A DNA stretch of 64,000 nucleotides. Origin: Desulfocurvibacter africanus subsp. africanus DSM 2603. Its GTDB lineage: Bacteria > Desulfobacterota > Desulfovibrionia > Desulfovibrionales > Desulfovibrionaceae. The translations under genes were made by a program, and so were the position numbers. The stretch spans positions 124,001-188,000 of the forward strand of contig NZ_KE383873.1 in assembly GCF_000422545.1 (NCBI RefSeq), in the 5' to 3' direction. Positions 1 to 8,741 of this stretch are shown piece after piece (position 1 is the stretch's first letter; every line of letters starts with the position of its first letter). The notes below the pieces were generated by a model. It ran no database searches, was not told the origin of the DNA, and was given only the letters and a program-made list of their open reading frames with translations.

Positions 1-328
1 TTTGATAGGCTGCATGCCACCTCTAGCTCGAACTCATGTTTGCGGGAATGCCCATTGGAAGTTGCCTGTTCTGCAGGTTCTTGCCGAGTGCCGTTGGCCG
101 GGGCGACTACCTCCAGGCCTCCTCTAGCAGTCATGCCAGCCCTAAGTCCAGCACGGCTGGCAGCAGAAGCTGCGGAAGCGGCGTGCGTGCAAACCGACAT
201 GGAACAGCTTCCAAAGGCCGCTAGATTTCGTCCTGGCGAAACGATTCTTTAAATGCTAAATTCTAAAGACTTGGTCATGATAAAGCTAGTATTGATTCAT
301 TTTTCTATATCCCATTAGTCAAACATAA
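1..328. other. left-edge region without a clear gene
   Basis: The frame starting at base 1 stays open to a TAA at about 252, but its product is Ser/Ala/Cys-rich and matches nothing I recognise. An overlapping frame (36-224) is equally unconvincing. Bases 240-328 are AT-rich and probably carry the promoter of the O-antigen ligase gene; I cannot fix the -35/-10 boxes. Confidence 0.3.
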
Positions 329-1648
329 GTGAGTCTGGGCGTGGTACGCATTGGAGAAGATACGATTGCCTTGTGTTCAAAGGCCATTAACCGAACCAAT
401 ATCGCCAGGTACGCATATAACCTGCTCTGGCTTGGAGCGGGAATCTTCATCTTGTTCCTCCCTCTTGGCCGCTCTTTTCGTGAAATCGGAGCTCTGCTGG
501 CTCTGGTTGGATTGATATTGTATTACTGCAGTGACTATCCCAGTTCGAATCTGAAGCGTTTTGGTGGGATGATTTGGCCTTATGTGCTCTTGATCGGACT
601 GATCATATTCAAATGTTTCCATACGATTGACTTAGAGGGAGGACTGGACACACTATGGTCAGTCTCATACAGGAGTTTCCCCTTCTTTTTTGTAGGAATA
701 GAGTTGGCGCGTGGCAAGCAGAAGTTGAAAATGTTAGCATTCCTTTTCGCTGTAATGAGCTGCTATGAGGGATTAGATGGTGTATATCAGTATGTAACAG
801 GAGTGGATTTATTTCGGGGAGAGCCCATCAGGAAACTTTACGCGGATAGTTTTCGGCTGACTGGATCTTTCGCGCGGGTGGGCAACGTCCTATCTATATC
901 GCTGGTAATTGGGATGGGTCTTTTCTACGTTCTGCCCCGGGACTGGCCACGTTGGCGTTCTTGGCTGGTTACAGCCCTAGTCTTAGCTCCAGGGATGTAC
1001 CTTCTGATTTTTACAAGAACAAGAAGCTCTTACGTCGGATTTGCCGTAGCGTTGCTGCTCCTGTGGGTTTTGCACAGGGGATTCGACTGGAAGAAGATCC
1101 TTTTGCCCCTTGCTGTTGGATTCGGATTGGCCTTCTTTGGGCCACAACGAGTTACTTTTTCGCAGGTGCTCAAGGACGGCCGCATTACCGACCTATGGCC
1201 GTTCGCCATCGAGGTGTTCAAGAACTGGCCGATTCTTGGCTCTGGGGTCGACACGTACAACCCAGCGTTTAGGTCCCTGGGATTGGTACCTAGCCAAGAT
1301 AGCATCACCATCCCCCATCCGCATAACATATACCTGCAGTTCCTAGCCGAAACGGGAGTTATCGGCTTCGCCACGCTCATGCTCTTCCTGATGGTCTATA
1401 GTCTGTGGTTTCTCAAAAGAATCGCAGGGGGCCTCAGGCAAGGACAGGACAAGGAATACTGGGGATTGCTCTCATTTTTCGGTTGCGCCTACATGGGCTA
1501 CATGGCCACGGCCATTAGTGCACACAGCTTTTTCCGTGTTTGGTGGCTCGGTCTGTCCATGCTCGTCTTGGGCGTGACACTCGGCGGCTGTGTCTGGGCA
1601 GAAAGAGAGAAGGACGAGGTGCGTTTCGTTAGGAGTGGCGACTCCTAG
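329..1648 (+). CDS. O-antigen ligase family membrane protein (Wzy_C/WaaL)
   Basis: This 439-residue polytopic membrane protein has about ten to twelve hydrophobic segments and a large periplasmic loop near residues 310-340. That loop carries the PHPHNIYLQFLAETG signature typical of the O-antigen ligase/polymerase (Wzy_C) superfamily. Members join undecaprenyl-linked glycans to lipid A core, or polymerise them, on the outer face of the inner membrane. Basic residues next to membrane segments (RTRSSYVGF near residue 230) also fit. Two glycosyltransferases lie downstream on the opposite strand, which supports a surface-glycan role. The start is a GTG with no obvious ribosome binding site; a second in-frame GTG lies four codons on. 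Ligase and polymerase cannot be told apart from sequence. Confidence 0.85.
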   Translation: MSLGVVRIGEDTIALCSKAINRTNIARYAYNLLWLGAGIFILFLPLGRSFREIGALLALVGLILYYCSDYPSSNLKRFGGMIWPYVLLIGLIIFKCFHTIDLEGGLDTLWSVSYRSFPFFFVGIELARGKQKLKMLAFLFAVMSCYEGLDGVYQYVTGVDLFRGEPIRKLYADSFRLTGSFARVGNVLSISLVIGMGLFYVLPRDWPRWRSWLVTALVLAPGMYLLIFTRTRSSYVGFAVALLLLWVLHRGFDWKKILLPLAVGFGLAFFGPQRVTFSQVLKDGRITDLWPFAIEVFKNWPILGSGVDTYNPAFRSLGLVPSQDSITIPHPHNIYLQFLAETGVIGFATLMLFLMVYSLWFLKRIAGGLRQGQDKEYWGLLSFFGCAYMGYMATAISAHSFFRVWWLGLSMLVLGVTLGGCVWAEREKDEVRFVRSGDS

Positions 1649-2718
1649 GTTTTGTGTTGTCTAGCGATAAGCCCCTGCAGCAAATCTTCAAAGCGCCTGC
1701 CCTGGGTATCGATATTAAAGGCAGCCTTGCACTGCTCCCAAGCTGCCTGCTTCCAGGTCATGACCTGCGCATCGTCCGCGCGGAGCAGGCATTCCAATGG
1801 CGCTAGCAGGTCGTCGGCTTCCATGCCGGCCAGCAGGCCGTGCAGGTTAGCGGCGGGCCATATCTCGCGCACTCCGCCTACGTCTCGAGCTACAGGGCAC
1901 AGGCCTTGGGCCATGGCTTCCAGCAGTGTATTGGGCAACCCCTCGGCGTAGGAAGGCAGCACGAAGGCGTCGCAATGGCGCAAATGTGAAGTTACATCGG
2001 CCTGAAATCCCAGCCACCTGACGCGATTTTGTAAGCCGAGCGAGATCGCCAAGGCCTTGAGTTCATCTTCGGTTGCACCCGTGCCGAGTACGTCAAGTGT
2101 GAACTCTAGACCCTGACCTTGCAGTGTGGCAAGAGTCTGTAAAAGGTCCGCGTGACCTTTTTCGGAGCTGAGGCGGCTGCTGACGATGAGCCGCAAGGGT
2201 CGGCGCACCGGCTCGGGCGGCTCCTTGGCCACAGGTTTACCTGTGTGAATGACCGCAATTTCTTCAGGCTTGAGATGAGGCAGACAGGCGAGCAGGCCGT
2301 CTTTTGTGTCTTGGCTGGGCACGAGGATGTGCGGCTTGATGAAACGGTGCATGAGACGCACCTTGAGTGTGTTGCGCATGTCGCCGGGCAGGCCTACCCG
2401 GTGCAGCACGGGCACTCCCGAAAGCCTAGCGGCCAAACCGGCGGTTCGCAGGTCCTTGCCTACATTGACCACGAGCACGTCCGTGCGCCGGGTGCGGAAG
2501 AAACGCGCGAAGCGCAGGATGAGCGCAGGGCTGAAGTCCACGCCGAATTCCAGGGCAAAGGTCTCGATGTCCAGACTGCGGGATTTGTCGGTGAACGGCC
2601 CTGGCCGGCCGAAGATTGTCACCTCGTGGCCGTGCTTGGCGAGCCAGGCCGCGGTATCAAGAGTCCAGGTTTTGACCCCGGCCCACTTATGCGTCGAATT
2701 CACATAGACGATACGCAA
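1645..2718 (-). CDS. glycosyltransferase family 4 (GT-B fold)
   Basis: This 357-residue protein has an N-terminal GT-B acceptor half beginning MRIVYVNSTHKWAGVKTW. Its C-terminal Glycos_transf_1 half carries SRLSSEKGH (about 192-200) and PSYAEGLPNTLLEAMAQG (about 265-282), the nucleotide-sugar-binding E-x7-E region of GT4 retaining enzymes. It probably adds a sugar to a lipid-linked glycan at the cytoplasmic face of the membrane. The start is a TTG preceded by AAGGA at 7 bases. Its stop codon overlaps the stop of the convergent O-antigen ligase gene. The GT2 gene lies 19 bases upstream on the same strand, so the two are probably one transcript. Donor and acceptor are unknown. Confidence 0.88.
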   Translation of the reverse strand: MRIVYVNSTHKWAGVKTWTLDTAAWLAKHGHEVTIFGRPGPFTDKSRSLDIETFALEFGVDFSPALILRFARFFRTRRTDVLVVNVGKDLRTAGLAARLSGVPVLHRVGLPGDMRNTLKVRLMHRFIKPHILVPSQDTKDGLLACLPHLKPEEIAVIHTGKPVAKEPPEPVRRPLRLIVSSRLSSEKGHADLLQTLATLQGQGLEFTLDVLGTGATEDELKALAISLGLQNRVRWLGFQADVTSHLRHCDAFVLPSYAEGLPNTLLEAMAQGLCPVARDVGGVREIWPAANLHGLLAGMEADDLLAPLECLLRADDAQVMTWKQAAWEQCKAAFNIDTQGRRFEDLLQGLIARQHKT

Positions 2719-2737
2719 GATATTTTCCTTATGATAT

Positions 2738-3592
2738 TCAGCTCGTTCGCAGCAGCTTCACTAGTCTGCCTTTGATCCAGCGGCGGAGTTCGTTAGCCAG
2801 TTCTCGGCGCGGCGCCATGTGCAGCACGCGATGAAGGGACGGATAGGGATGCAATACCTTACGGATAGAATAGAGGCGTTCAGTTCGCAGCGTGCGATCA
2901 AAGAAGCGCTTGTTCTTGCGATAGACCCGGAATTTGCCTGAAAAGACCTTGCGTCGATCCACAGAAATCCGCCCGGTACGGTCCGAGGCATCCACAATCA
3001 TGAGTGGTTCGTCCACTCCCTTGGCCAAGGGTCTTTGCTCCAGCAGGCGCAACCACATGTCATAGTCTTGAGATGCGCGCAGGGATGGATCGAAGCCGCC
3101 TGCCTCCAAGAGGTAAGAGCGTCGGGTGAGCACCTGCGTGCCTGCGAGGTTGATGCCGCGCACCATCAGCGCGTGGGTCAGTTCCGACGGCGTGCTGGTT
3201 AGACTCAGTTTGTCCTGCTTGCGGCGGTAATAGTCTGAATAGACGAAGGCCAGGCTATCCTCGAAGACTGCCAGCATCATCTCCACCCGCTGGGGTAGCC
3301 ATTCGTCGTCGTCATCCAAACCCGCGACGTACTCGCCCTTTGCGGCTTGGATTCCTGAGTTGCGCGCCGCGCATGCTCCCATGCGACGTTCGTGGCGTAA
3401 GTACTGGATGTCCTTATGGCTTTCCATGAAGCCTTGCATAATCGCAGGCGTTTCATCCGTGGAGGCATCGTCGACCACGACGATCTCTAGGGGGCTGTAT
3501 GTCTGGGCAAGGGCCGAGTCGATGGCTCTGGCCAATAGGCGGGCCCTATTGCAGGTGGTGATGATGCACGAGACAAGAGGCTTTGCAGTCAC
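2738..3592 (-). CDS. glycosyltransferase family 2 (GT-A fold)
   Basis: This 284-residue protein has a canonical GT-A domain. CIITTCNRARLLARAIDSAL opens the fold and VVVDDASTDETPAI binds the nucleotide. The metal-binding motif is GLDDDDEWLP (about 92-101), and SQDYDMWLRLL supplies the likely catalytic-base region (about 178-188). It transfers a sugar from a nucleotide donor, probably during surface polysaccharide assembly with the adjacent GT4. The start is GTG with GAGGA seven bases upstream. The C-terminal 70 residues are basic and may lie against the membrane. The specific sugar cannot be predicted. Confidence 0.88.
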   Translation of the reverse strand: MTAKPLVSCIITTCNRARLLARAIDSALAQTYSPLEIVVVDDASTDETPAIMQGFMESHKDIQYLRHERRMGACAARNSGIQAAKGEYVAGLDDDDEWLPQRVEMMLAVFEDSLAFVYSDYYRRKQDKLSLTSTPSELTHALMVRGINLAGTQVLTRRSYLLEAGGFDPSLRASQDYDMWLRLLEQRPLAKGVDEPLMIVDASDRTGRISVDRRKVFSGKFRVYRKNKRFFDRTLRTERLYSIRKVLHPYPSLHRVLHMAPRRELANELRRWIKGRLVKLLRTS

Positions 3593-3778
3593 GAGCCGTC
3601 CTCTGGCTGGGTTGGATTGGAAGCAGGGCTTGTCCTAAGTTCGAGCAGGAGAGGAAGTCAAGGCCGCGCTGCGAGCCGGAACTTGTTAGGTTTATCGCGG
3701 GAAGCAGGCGTTTGGCGAAAGGCGATCGCTCCTTACACTTACGCGCGACTTTAAGTGACTTGCTAGAGATTTTTCCAC

Positions 3779-4546
3779 TTATCCTAGCAATTTTGCCGCC
3801 ATGGCCGCCGCACCGTAGCCGTTGTCGATATTGACCACGGCAATGCCGGGCGCGCAGGCGTTGAGCATGGACAGGAGGGCGGCGATGCCGCCGAGGCCGG
3901 TGCCGTAACCCACAGAAGTCGGCACGCCGATGACCGGCTTGCCGTACAGCCCCGCCACCACGCTCGGCAGGGCACCCTCCATGCCCGCAACCACGATGTG
4001 CAGCCGGGCCTTGGCCAGGGACTCGCCGCGCTGAAGCAGCCTGTGCAGGCCGGCTACGCCCACATCCGATGCCAGGCCGCAGTCGAGTCCGAAGAACATC
4101 GCACAGCCAAGAGCCTCCAAGGCCACGGGTAGATCCGAAGCTCCGGCCGCGATAACCATTGCCTGACCTGCGGATGGCCATGGTTCTGACAGGTCCACGG
4201 GCCGGCCGACGGTGAAAAGCCCGGCTGTGGGCCAGTAAACGCCTTCCGGAACATGTTTTGCAAGGTACTTGCCGCGAGCGGAGTCCAGCCGTGTGACCAG
4301 CGCGGGCTGACCGGCCTCGATCAGGCCGCCAACGGCGAGGATGAGCTGCTCCGGGCTCTTGCCTTGGCCAAAGACCACCTCGGATTGGCCTGTTCGCGGG
4401 GCTCGGTCGAGATCCAGGTGCAGGCCGCAAGCCAGCCTGCGGCCCAGCGCAAGCTGGGCCGGGGCGATGCGTTCCAGCGCCTGTTCAGGAGCAAGGGCTC
4501 CAGAGGCTACATCGTTTAAGAGTTGGCGTAAGGTCTTGTGATCCAT
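3779..4546 (-). CDS. larB: LarB, nickel-pincer cofactor biosynthesis carboxylase/hydrolase
   Basis: This 255-residue protein begins MDHKTLRQLLNDVASG, the usual LarB N-terminal helix. A PurE/AIR-carboxylase-like domain follows, with GMEGALPSVVAGL, IGVPTSVGYG and a C-terminal NIDNGYGAAAMAAKLLG. In the known pathway LarB carboxylates the pyridinium ring of nicotinic acid adenine dinucleotide and releases AMP. LarC and LarE then build the Ni-pincer cofactor of lactate racemase and related enzymes. The frame is open for 65 more codons upstream, but that extension is unlike LarB, so the ATG at 4546 is preferred. No larA, larC or larE lies nearby. The gene is divergent from the sigma-54 regulator at 4725. 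Confidence 0.88.
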   Translation of the reverse strand: MDHKTLRQLLNDVASGALAPEQALERIAPAQLALGRRLACGLHLDLDRAPRTGQSEVVFGQGKSPEQLILAVGGLIEAGQPALVTRLDSARGKYLAKHVPEGVYWPTAGLFTVGRPVDLSEPWPSAGQAMVIAAGASDLPVALEALGCAMFFGLDCGLASDVGVAGLHRLLQRGESLAKARLHIVVAGMEGALPSVVAGLYGKPVIGVPTSVGYGTGLGGIAALLSMLNACAPGIAVVNIDNGYGAAAMAAKLLG

Positions 4547-4724
4547 GGCCGCAGAGCCTACACCAAGCGTTCCCAGACGGGCAAGGTTTGAAGCGTGGCG
4601 AAAAGCCACGGCGGGCGTAACCGCCCATGGGTGCGTCACGGCACGCGGCAGGGCCGCCCAGGTGCTGCTCCAGCCGGAGCGTGATGCCGGGCCCGCATAA
4701 AGGGTCAAACCCCTAGGAGTGGGG

Positions 4725-6182
4725 ATGTCGTCTCGCAGCATACTTTTCGTGGCTCAGGCCCAATTCGTGATGGCGCTTTTTCCGCGCTGCAAGGAAGCGG
4801 GCTTCGAGGTGGGACTGGCCGATACCCTGAGCGGAGCATTGAACTTCATCAAGAAGTCCAAGCCCGAAGTGGTATTCTCCAGGGTCAGGTTTCCTGGCTA
4901 TCGCATCGAGAACCTGCTTGCCGAGGCCGCAGGCGCAATGGGCGATTTTCCACCGGTCTATGCCTTTACCGATGCGGGTTCGGCCGAGGAGGCCAACAGG
5001 CTTATGGAGTTGGGCGCTCAGGACTATTGGCTTGAGCCCTTGGCCTGGGACAAGGTCGAGGCCGTCACGGCCTGCGCTCCTCGGTCGGTTCAGACCGAGG
5101 TCCAACCACAGCCTGCGCGGCCCACTACAAGTGTCAAGAAAAGCATCGATATCATCGGTCGCCACCCGGTCATCCTGCGCGTGCTGGCCTTGGCCCGGCA
5201 GGTGGCCCGCTCAAAAGCCACGGTGCTTATCGCGGGCGAATCCGGTACCGGTAAGGAGAAGTTCGCCCGTTTCCTGCACAATAACAGCGATCGCAGCAGC
5301 GGTCCGTTCGTTGCCATCAACTGTGCGGCCCTTCCCGAGCATCTGCTGGAGAGCGAACTTTTCGGGCATGAGAAGGGCGCTTTTACCGGGGCCATAGGCC
5401 GCAAACTCGGCAAGTTCGAATTGGCCACGGGTGGCTCCATTCTGTTGGACGAAATTTCGGAAATGGATATGGGGCTGCAAGCCAAACTCCTGCGCGTGCT
5501 CCAGGAGCAGGAAATCGATCGCGTGGGCGGCACAGAGACCGTAAAAGTCGATACGCGCGTACTGGCCACCACCAACCGCAGGCTGGATGAGTACGTCAAG
5601 GATGGCAAGTTCCGCCAGGATCTCTACTACCGGCTGAATGTCATCCCCCTGAAGCTCCCGGCCCTGCGCGAGCGCGGCGATGACGTGCTCCTGCTGGCCG
5701 ACTTTTTCGTGAACAGCTATTGTCGCGATTACGGGCTGCCCAAGCTGGGCTTCTCCGCCGATGCCCGGCGCTGGCTTCTGGAGTATGATTGGCCGGGCAA
5801 TGTGCGCGAGTTGCAGAACCTCATGGAGCGCGCCGTGCTTCTGGCCGGCACGGGACCCATCGAAACGGCCCATTTCCTCCTGGATGAGGATGCCTGGCCC
5901 TTGGGCGAGGACATGGCTGCGGTCTGCCAGACCGCGGCTGCCGGATTTGTGGCTGACATGGCGTCTGTTTCCGGGGGCTCCCTGGCTGCCGGCGGGTCGC
6001 TCACTGATGCGGACACTGGCAGCATTCTTCCCTTGGCGGAGATGGAACGCCATCTCATTCTGCGCAGCCTGGACCAGACCCAGGGCAACCGCACGCAAGC
6101 AGCCAACCTGCTAGGCATTTCAGTGCGCACCCTGCGCAATAAGTTGAACGAATACCGCCAATTGGGGATGGAAATCCCCTAA
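4725..6182 (+). CDS. NtrC-family sigma-54 activator with a degenerate receiver domain
   Basis: This protein has three parts: a receiver-like domain (about 1-115), a sigma-54 AAA+ domain (about 145-385) and a C-terminal Fis-type helix-turn-helix (ISVRTLRNKLNEYR). The AAA+ core is intact, with Walker A GESGTGKE, the sigma-54 contact loop GAFTGA, Walker B ILLDEISEM and RLNVIPLKLPALRERGDD. It should remodel sigma-54 polymerase. The receiver has lost its active site: the acidic pair is replaced in LFVAQAQFV, the phospho-Asp position reads VVFSRVRFPG, and the conserved Lys is replaced in YWLEPLAW. Phosphorylation control is therefore unlikely. The ATG at 4725 is five bases after AGGAG and is preferred to the GTG at 4719. 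Its targets are unknown. Confidence 0.9.
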   Translation: MSSRSILFVAQAQFVMALFPRCKEAGFEVGLADTLSGALNFIKKSKPEVVFSRVRFPGYRIENLLAEAAGAMGDFPPVYAFTDAGSAEEANRLMELGAQDYWLEPLAWDKVEAVTACAPRSVQTEVQPQPARPTTSVKKSIDIIGRHPVILRVLALARQVARSKATVLIAGESGTGKEKFARFLHNNSDRSSGPFVAINCAALPEHLLESELFGHEKGAFTGAIGRKLGKFELATGGSILLDEISEMDMGLQAKLLRVLQEQEIDRVGGTETVKVDTRVLATTNRRLDEYVKDGKFRQDLYYRLNVIPLKLPALRERGDDVLLLADFFVNSYCRDYGLPKLGFSADARRWLLEYDWPGNVRELQNLMERAVLLAGTGPIETAHFLLDEDAWPLGEDMAAVCQTAAAGFVADMASVSGGSLAAGGSLTDADTGSILPLAEMERHLILRSLDQTQGNRTQAANLLGISVRTLRNKLNEYRQLGMEIP

Positions 6183-6299
6183 GGCGTATGATCGTGAAAC
6201 CATGCCCCGCTCGGGCGCACAATGAGCGGGGCGCATCAGGCAGGCCGCCTTCGGGGGAAGGTGCGACTGTCTGCATGTTCGTTCAGCGCAGGGGACGCC

Positions 6300-6593
6300 A
6301 TGTTCACGCTCGACAGATCCGATCTCAAGCATTCCTATTCCGCAACCGGCGATCTTTTGGTCACCGCCACGCCGCAGGGCGAGTTCCGCCGGGACGATGA
6401 GTCCGATGTGATCGCCATGATTACCCGGGTCATCAAACACTTCGCCATCAAGTTTCCCACACCGGCCGATATCCACTATCTGGAGGATGCAATCCAGGCC
6501 ATGCCGGAGGAACTTGCGTGTCAAGGCGATGTGTTTCGCCACCTTGTCACGAAATTGACGGGCGAGCGGTTGCGCAGCCTCAAGAAACGGTAG
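6300..6593 (+). CDS. small hypothetical protein, 97 aa
   Basis: I do not recognise this protein. It begins MFTLDRSDLKHSYSATGD and is soluble, with mixed alpha/beta character and no Cys motif. It ends with a basic tail (GERLRSLKKR). The ATG at 6300 has AGGGG six bases upstream and is preferred to the in-frame start at 6222. It lies 117 bases downstream of the sigma-54 activator on the same strand and could be cotranscribed with it. Codon use resembles its neighbours. Confidence 0.6.
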   Translation: MFTLDRSDLKHSYSATGDLLVTATPQGEFRRDDESDVIAMITRVIKHFAIKFPTPADIHYLEDAIQAMPEELACQGDVFRHLVTKLTGERLRSLKKR

Positions 6594-6791
6594 AGGGCTG
6601 CGTCGGCAGGCGCATGTAGTCTTTTCTACATGCGCGAGGGGAATAGATTTAAATAGTACGATACGTAAACTTTTCATGCTGTTGATTATCTGGCCGCTTT
6701 GTGGCAAAAGTCCGTTGCTTAACACGCCTTTATGCATCTGCTCAGCATCATGGCGTCAGGGGAGACGCCCGGAACCCGACGGAGGCAATTG

Positions 6792-6854
6792 ATGACCCGT
6801 TTATGCATGCTAATGGCCTTTTTCCTGCTGGCAGCGCCAAGCGCTTTGCTGTAA
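6792..6854 (+). CDS. possible 20-residue hydrophobic leader peptide
   Basis: The peptide MTRLCMLMAFFLLAAPSALL starts at an ATG that follows GGAGG by six bases, one of the better ribosome binding sites in the region. It stops 58 bases before the ATG of the flavoprotein gene, and a strong hairpin follows its stop. The hydrophobic, signal-like composition could mean a small membrane peptide or a regulatory upstream ORF. There is no independent evidence that it is expressed. Confidence 0.4.
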   Translation: MTRLCMLMAFFLLAAPSALL

Positions 6855-6863
6855 GCACCGTTT

Positions 6864-6905
6864 CCAGCGGCCGGCGGACCAGCATATCCAACCGGCGGCC
6901 GCTGG
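6864..6905 (+). promoter_or_regulatory. hairpin covering the ribosome binding site of the 6913 gene
   Basis: Bases 6864-6873 are perfectly complementary to 6896-6905, and a flanking T-A pair extends the stem to 11 bp around a loop of about 22 bases. The 3' arm contains the first part of the likely Shine-Dalgarno (TGGAG at 6903-6907), seven bases before the ATG at 6913. No T-run follows, so it is not a terminator. Folding would hide the ribosome binding site, which fits translational control. Confidence 0.45.
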
Positions 6906-6912
6906 AGCGCCC

Positions 6913-8523
6913 ATGATCCGCATCGATCAGATCAAGCTTTCACCCGACCACACCGACGAGGACCTGGCCCAGGCAGCCTGCGTCCGCCTGAACATCCGAC
7001 GCCAAGAACTCCTGACCCTGCGCGTGCGCAAGCGCTCCGTGGACTCGCGCAAGCGCGGACAGGTATTGTTCATCTATTCCGTTGACTGCGAGGTGCGCGG
7101 CGAGGAGGACGTACTGGCGCGGGCTGAGCCGCGCGACGTGTCCCGCGCCGAGTTCCCGCGCTACGAGTTCCCGGCCCATGCGCCCCAGGGCAACTTCTCG
7201 CGGCCGGTCATCGTGGGCGCGGGACCGTGCGGCTTGTTCGCCGGGCTCATGCTGGCCCGCGCCGGCTTTCGGCCATTGCTGCTGGAGCGCGGCAAGCCCG
7301 CTCGCGAGCGTGCCCGAGATGTGTACGACTTTTGGCGGGGCGGCGCCTTCGATCCAGGCTCAAACGTGCAGTTCGGAGAAGGCGGGGCAGGGACCTTTTC
7401 CGACGGCAAGCTGACCACGCAGATCAAGGACCGCGAGGGCCGCATCGCCACCGTCCTGCGGGAGTTGACCCTGGCCGGAGCGCCCGAGGAGATCCTCTGG
7501 CAGGCCAAGCCTCACGTGGGCACGGACAAATTGGTTGGAGTCGTGGAAAACCTGCGCAAGACCATTATCGACCTGGGCGGCGAAGTGCGCTTTCAGACGC
7601 AGGTCGCCGGCTTGATCCATGAAAGTGGCAGGGTGCGCGGGGTCAGGCTCGCATCGGGCGAGGAACTCGACGCCGGGGTAGTGGTTCTGGCCATCGGCCA
7701 CAGTGCCCGCGACACCTTTGCCATGCTGCACGGCCTGGGCTTGGCCATGTCCCAGAAGCCTTTTTCCATCGGCTGCCGCATGGAGCACCCCCAGACTTTG
7801 GTTGATGCTGCGCAGTACGGCCGCCTGGCCGGCCATCCGCGTCTGCCGCCAGCCGAATACAAGCTCGTGCACCACGGCCGGGATGGCCGATCGGCCTACA
7901 CCTTCTGCATGTGCCCTGGCGGCGAGGTCATCGCAGCGGCCTCGGAGGCCAGCGGCGTGGTCACCAACGGCATGAGCCGCCACGCCCGCGCCGGCGGCAA
8001 CGCCAACTCCGCGCTGCTGGTGGGCGTGGAGCCGGCGGACCTCGGTTCGCCGCATCCCCTGGCCGGCGTGGAGTTCCAGCGGCGCTGGGAGTGTCGGGCC
8101 TTCGAACTGGCTGGCGGCGATTACCGCGCTCCTGTCCAAATGGTCGAGGACTTCCTGGCTGGCCGACCCACTAAGCGCCTGGGCGACGTGCAGCCCACCT
8201 ACAGGCCGGGCGTCACGCCCACGGACCTGGCTGATTGCCTGCCTGCCTATGTGGCTTCAACCATGCGCGAGGCCATCGTGGGATTGGATCGCAAGCTGCG
8301 CGGCTTCGCCCGGCCCGACGCCGTCCTTACTGGCGTGGAGACGCGCAGTTCTTCGCCCGTGCGTTTGGTACGCGGCGAGGACCTGCAGAGCGTAACATTC
8401 CGAGGCGTGTATCCGGCGGGTGAGGGCGCAGGTTACGCCGGCGGCATCGTTTCCGCGGCCGTGGACGGCATGCGCGCCGCCGAGGCCGTGGCTCTGGAGC
8501 TGGCGGGCCTGGCGCGGCCATAG
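6913..8523 (+). CDS. FAD-dependent dehydrogenase, COG2509 family
   Basis: This 536-residue protein has an N-terminal domain (about 1-90) typical of COG2509 'uncharacterized FAD-dependent dehydrogenases', with RIDQIKLSPDHTDEDL and LRVRKRSVDSRKRG. A Rossmann FAD-binding motif follows (VIVGAGPCGLFAGLMLARAG, about 97-116), then GSNVQFGEGGAGTFSDGKL. Near the C-terminus GVYPAGEGAGYAGGIVSAAVDG closes the FAD site. The family probably uses a flavin for an unknown two-electron redox step; no substrate is established. Its length and domain order are typical. It may be controlled by the upstream mini-ORF and hairpin. I am confident of the family but not of the function. Confidence 0.88.
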   Translation: MIRIDQIKLSPDHTDEDLAQAACVRLNIRRQELLTLRVRKRSVDSRKRGQVLFIYSVDCEVRGEEDVLARAEPRDVSRAEFPRYEFPAHAPQGNFSRPVIVGAGPCGLFAGLMLARAGFRPLLLERGKPARERARDVYDFWRGGAFDPGSNVQFGEGGAGTFSDGKLTTQIKDREGRIATVLRELTLAGAPEEILWQAKPHVGTDKLVGVVENLRKTIIDLGGEVRFQTQVAGLIHESGRVRGVRLASGEELDAGVVVLAIGHSARDTFAMLHGLGLAMSQKPFSIGCRMEHPQTLVDAAQYGRLAGHPRLPPAEYKLVHHGRDGRSAYTFCMCPGGEVIAAASEASGVVTNGMSRHARAGGNANSALLVGVEPADLGSPHPLAGVEFQRRWECRAFELAGGDYRAPVQMVEDFLAGRPTKRLGDVQPTYRPGVTPTDLADCLPAYVASTMREAIVGLDRKLRGFARPDAVLTGVETRSSSPVRLVRGEDLQSVTFRGVYPAGEGAGYAGGIVSAAVDGMRAAEAVALELAGLARP

Positions 8524-8614
8524 GCTCTATTCTCAAAGGCATCTTCCACGCGGTTTTGCCCTGACCATGCACCTGCATGCCTGGATGTTCCTTTTTCGTT
8601 TATCTACCCGATGT

Positions 8615-8635
8615 CTGTAGGATATTATCCTACAG
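8615..8635. promoter_or_regulatory. perfect 21-bp palindrome, candidate operator
   Basis: CTGTAGGATA and TATCCTACAG flank a single central T, giving a perfect palindrome. It lies 107 bases upstream of the small Cys-rich gene at 8742. The compact ten-base half-sites look like a dimeric repressor site rather than a terminator, as there is no T-run. I cannot name the regulator. Confidence 0.45.
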
Positions 8636-8741
8636 GACAATAGGAATCACACCGATGGCGAATCGCCCGGTATGTTCTAATGGACTCTATGAACAAACCG
8701 GGAAGGTTCCGGCTAAGTGAAGCGAAACAAGGAGCAAGGGC

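Noticed and set aside
6701-6916. 71-codon open frame before the flavoprotein
   Set aside because: It overlaps the mini-ORF and hairpin, lacks a ribosome binding site and resembles no protein.
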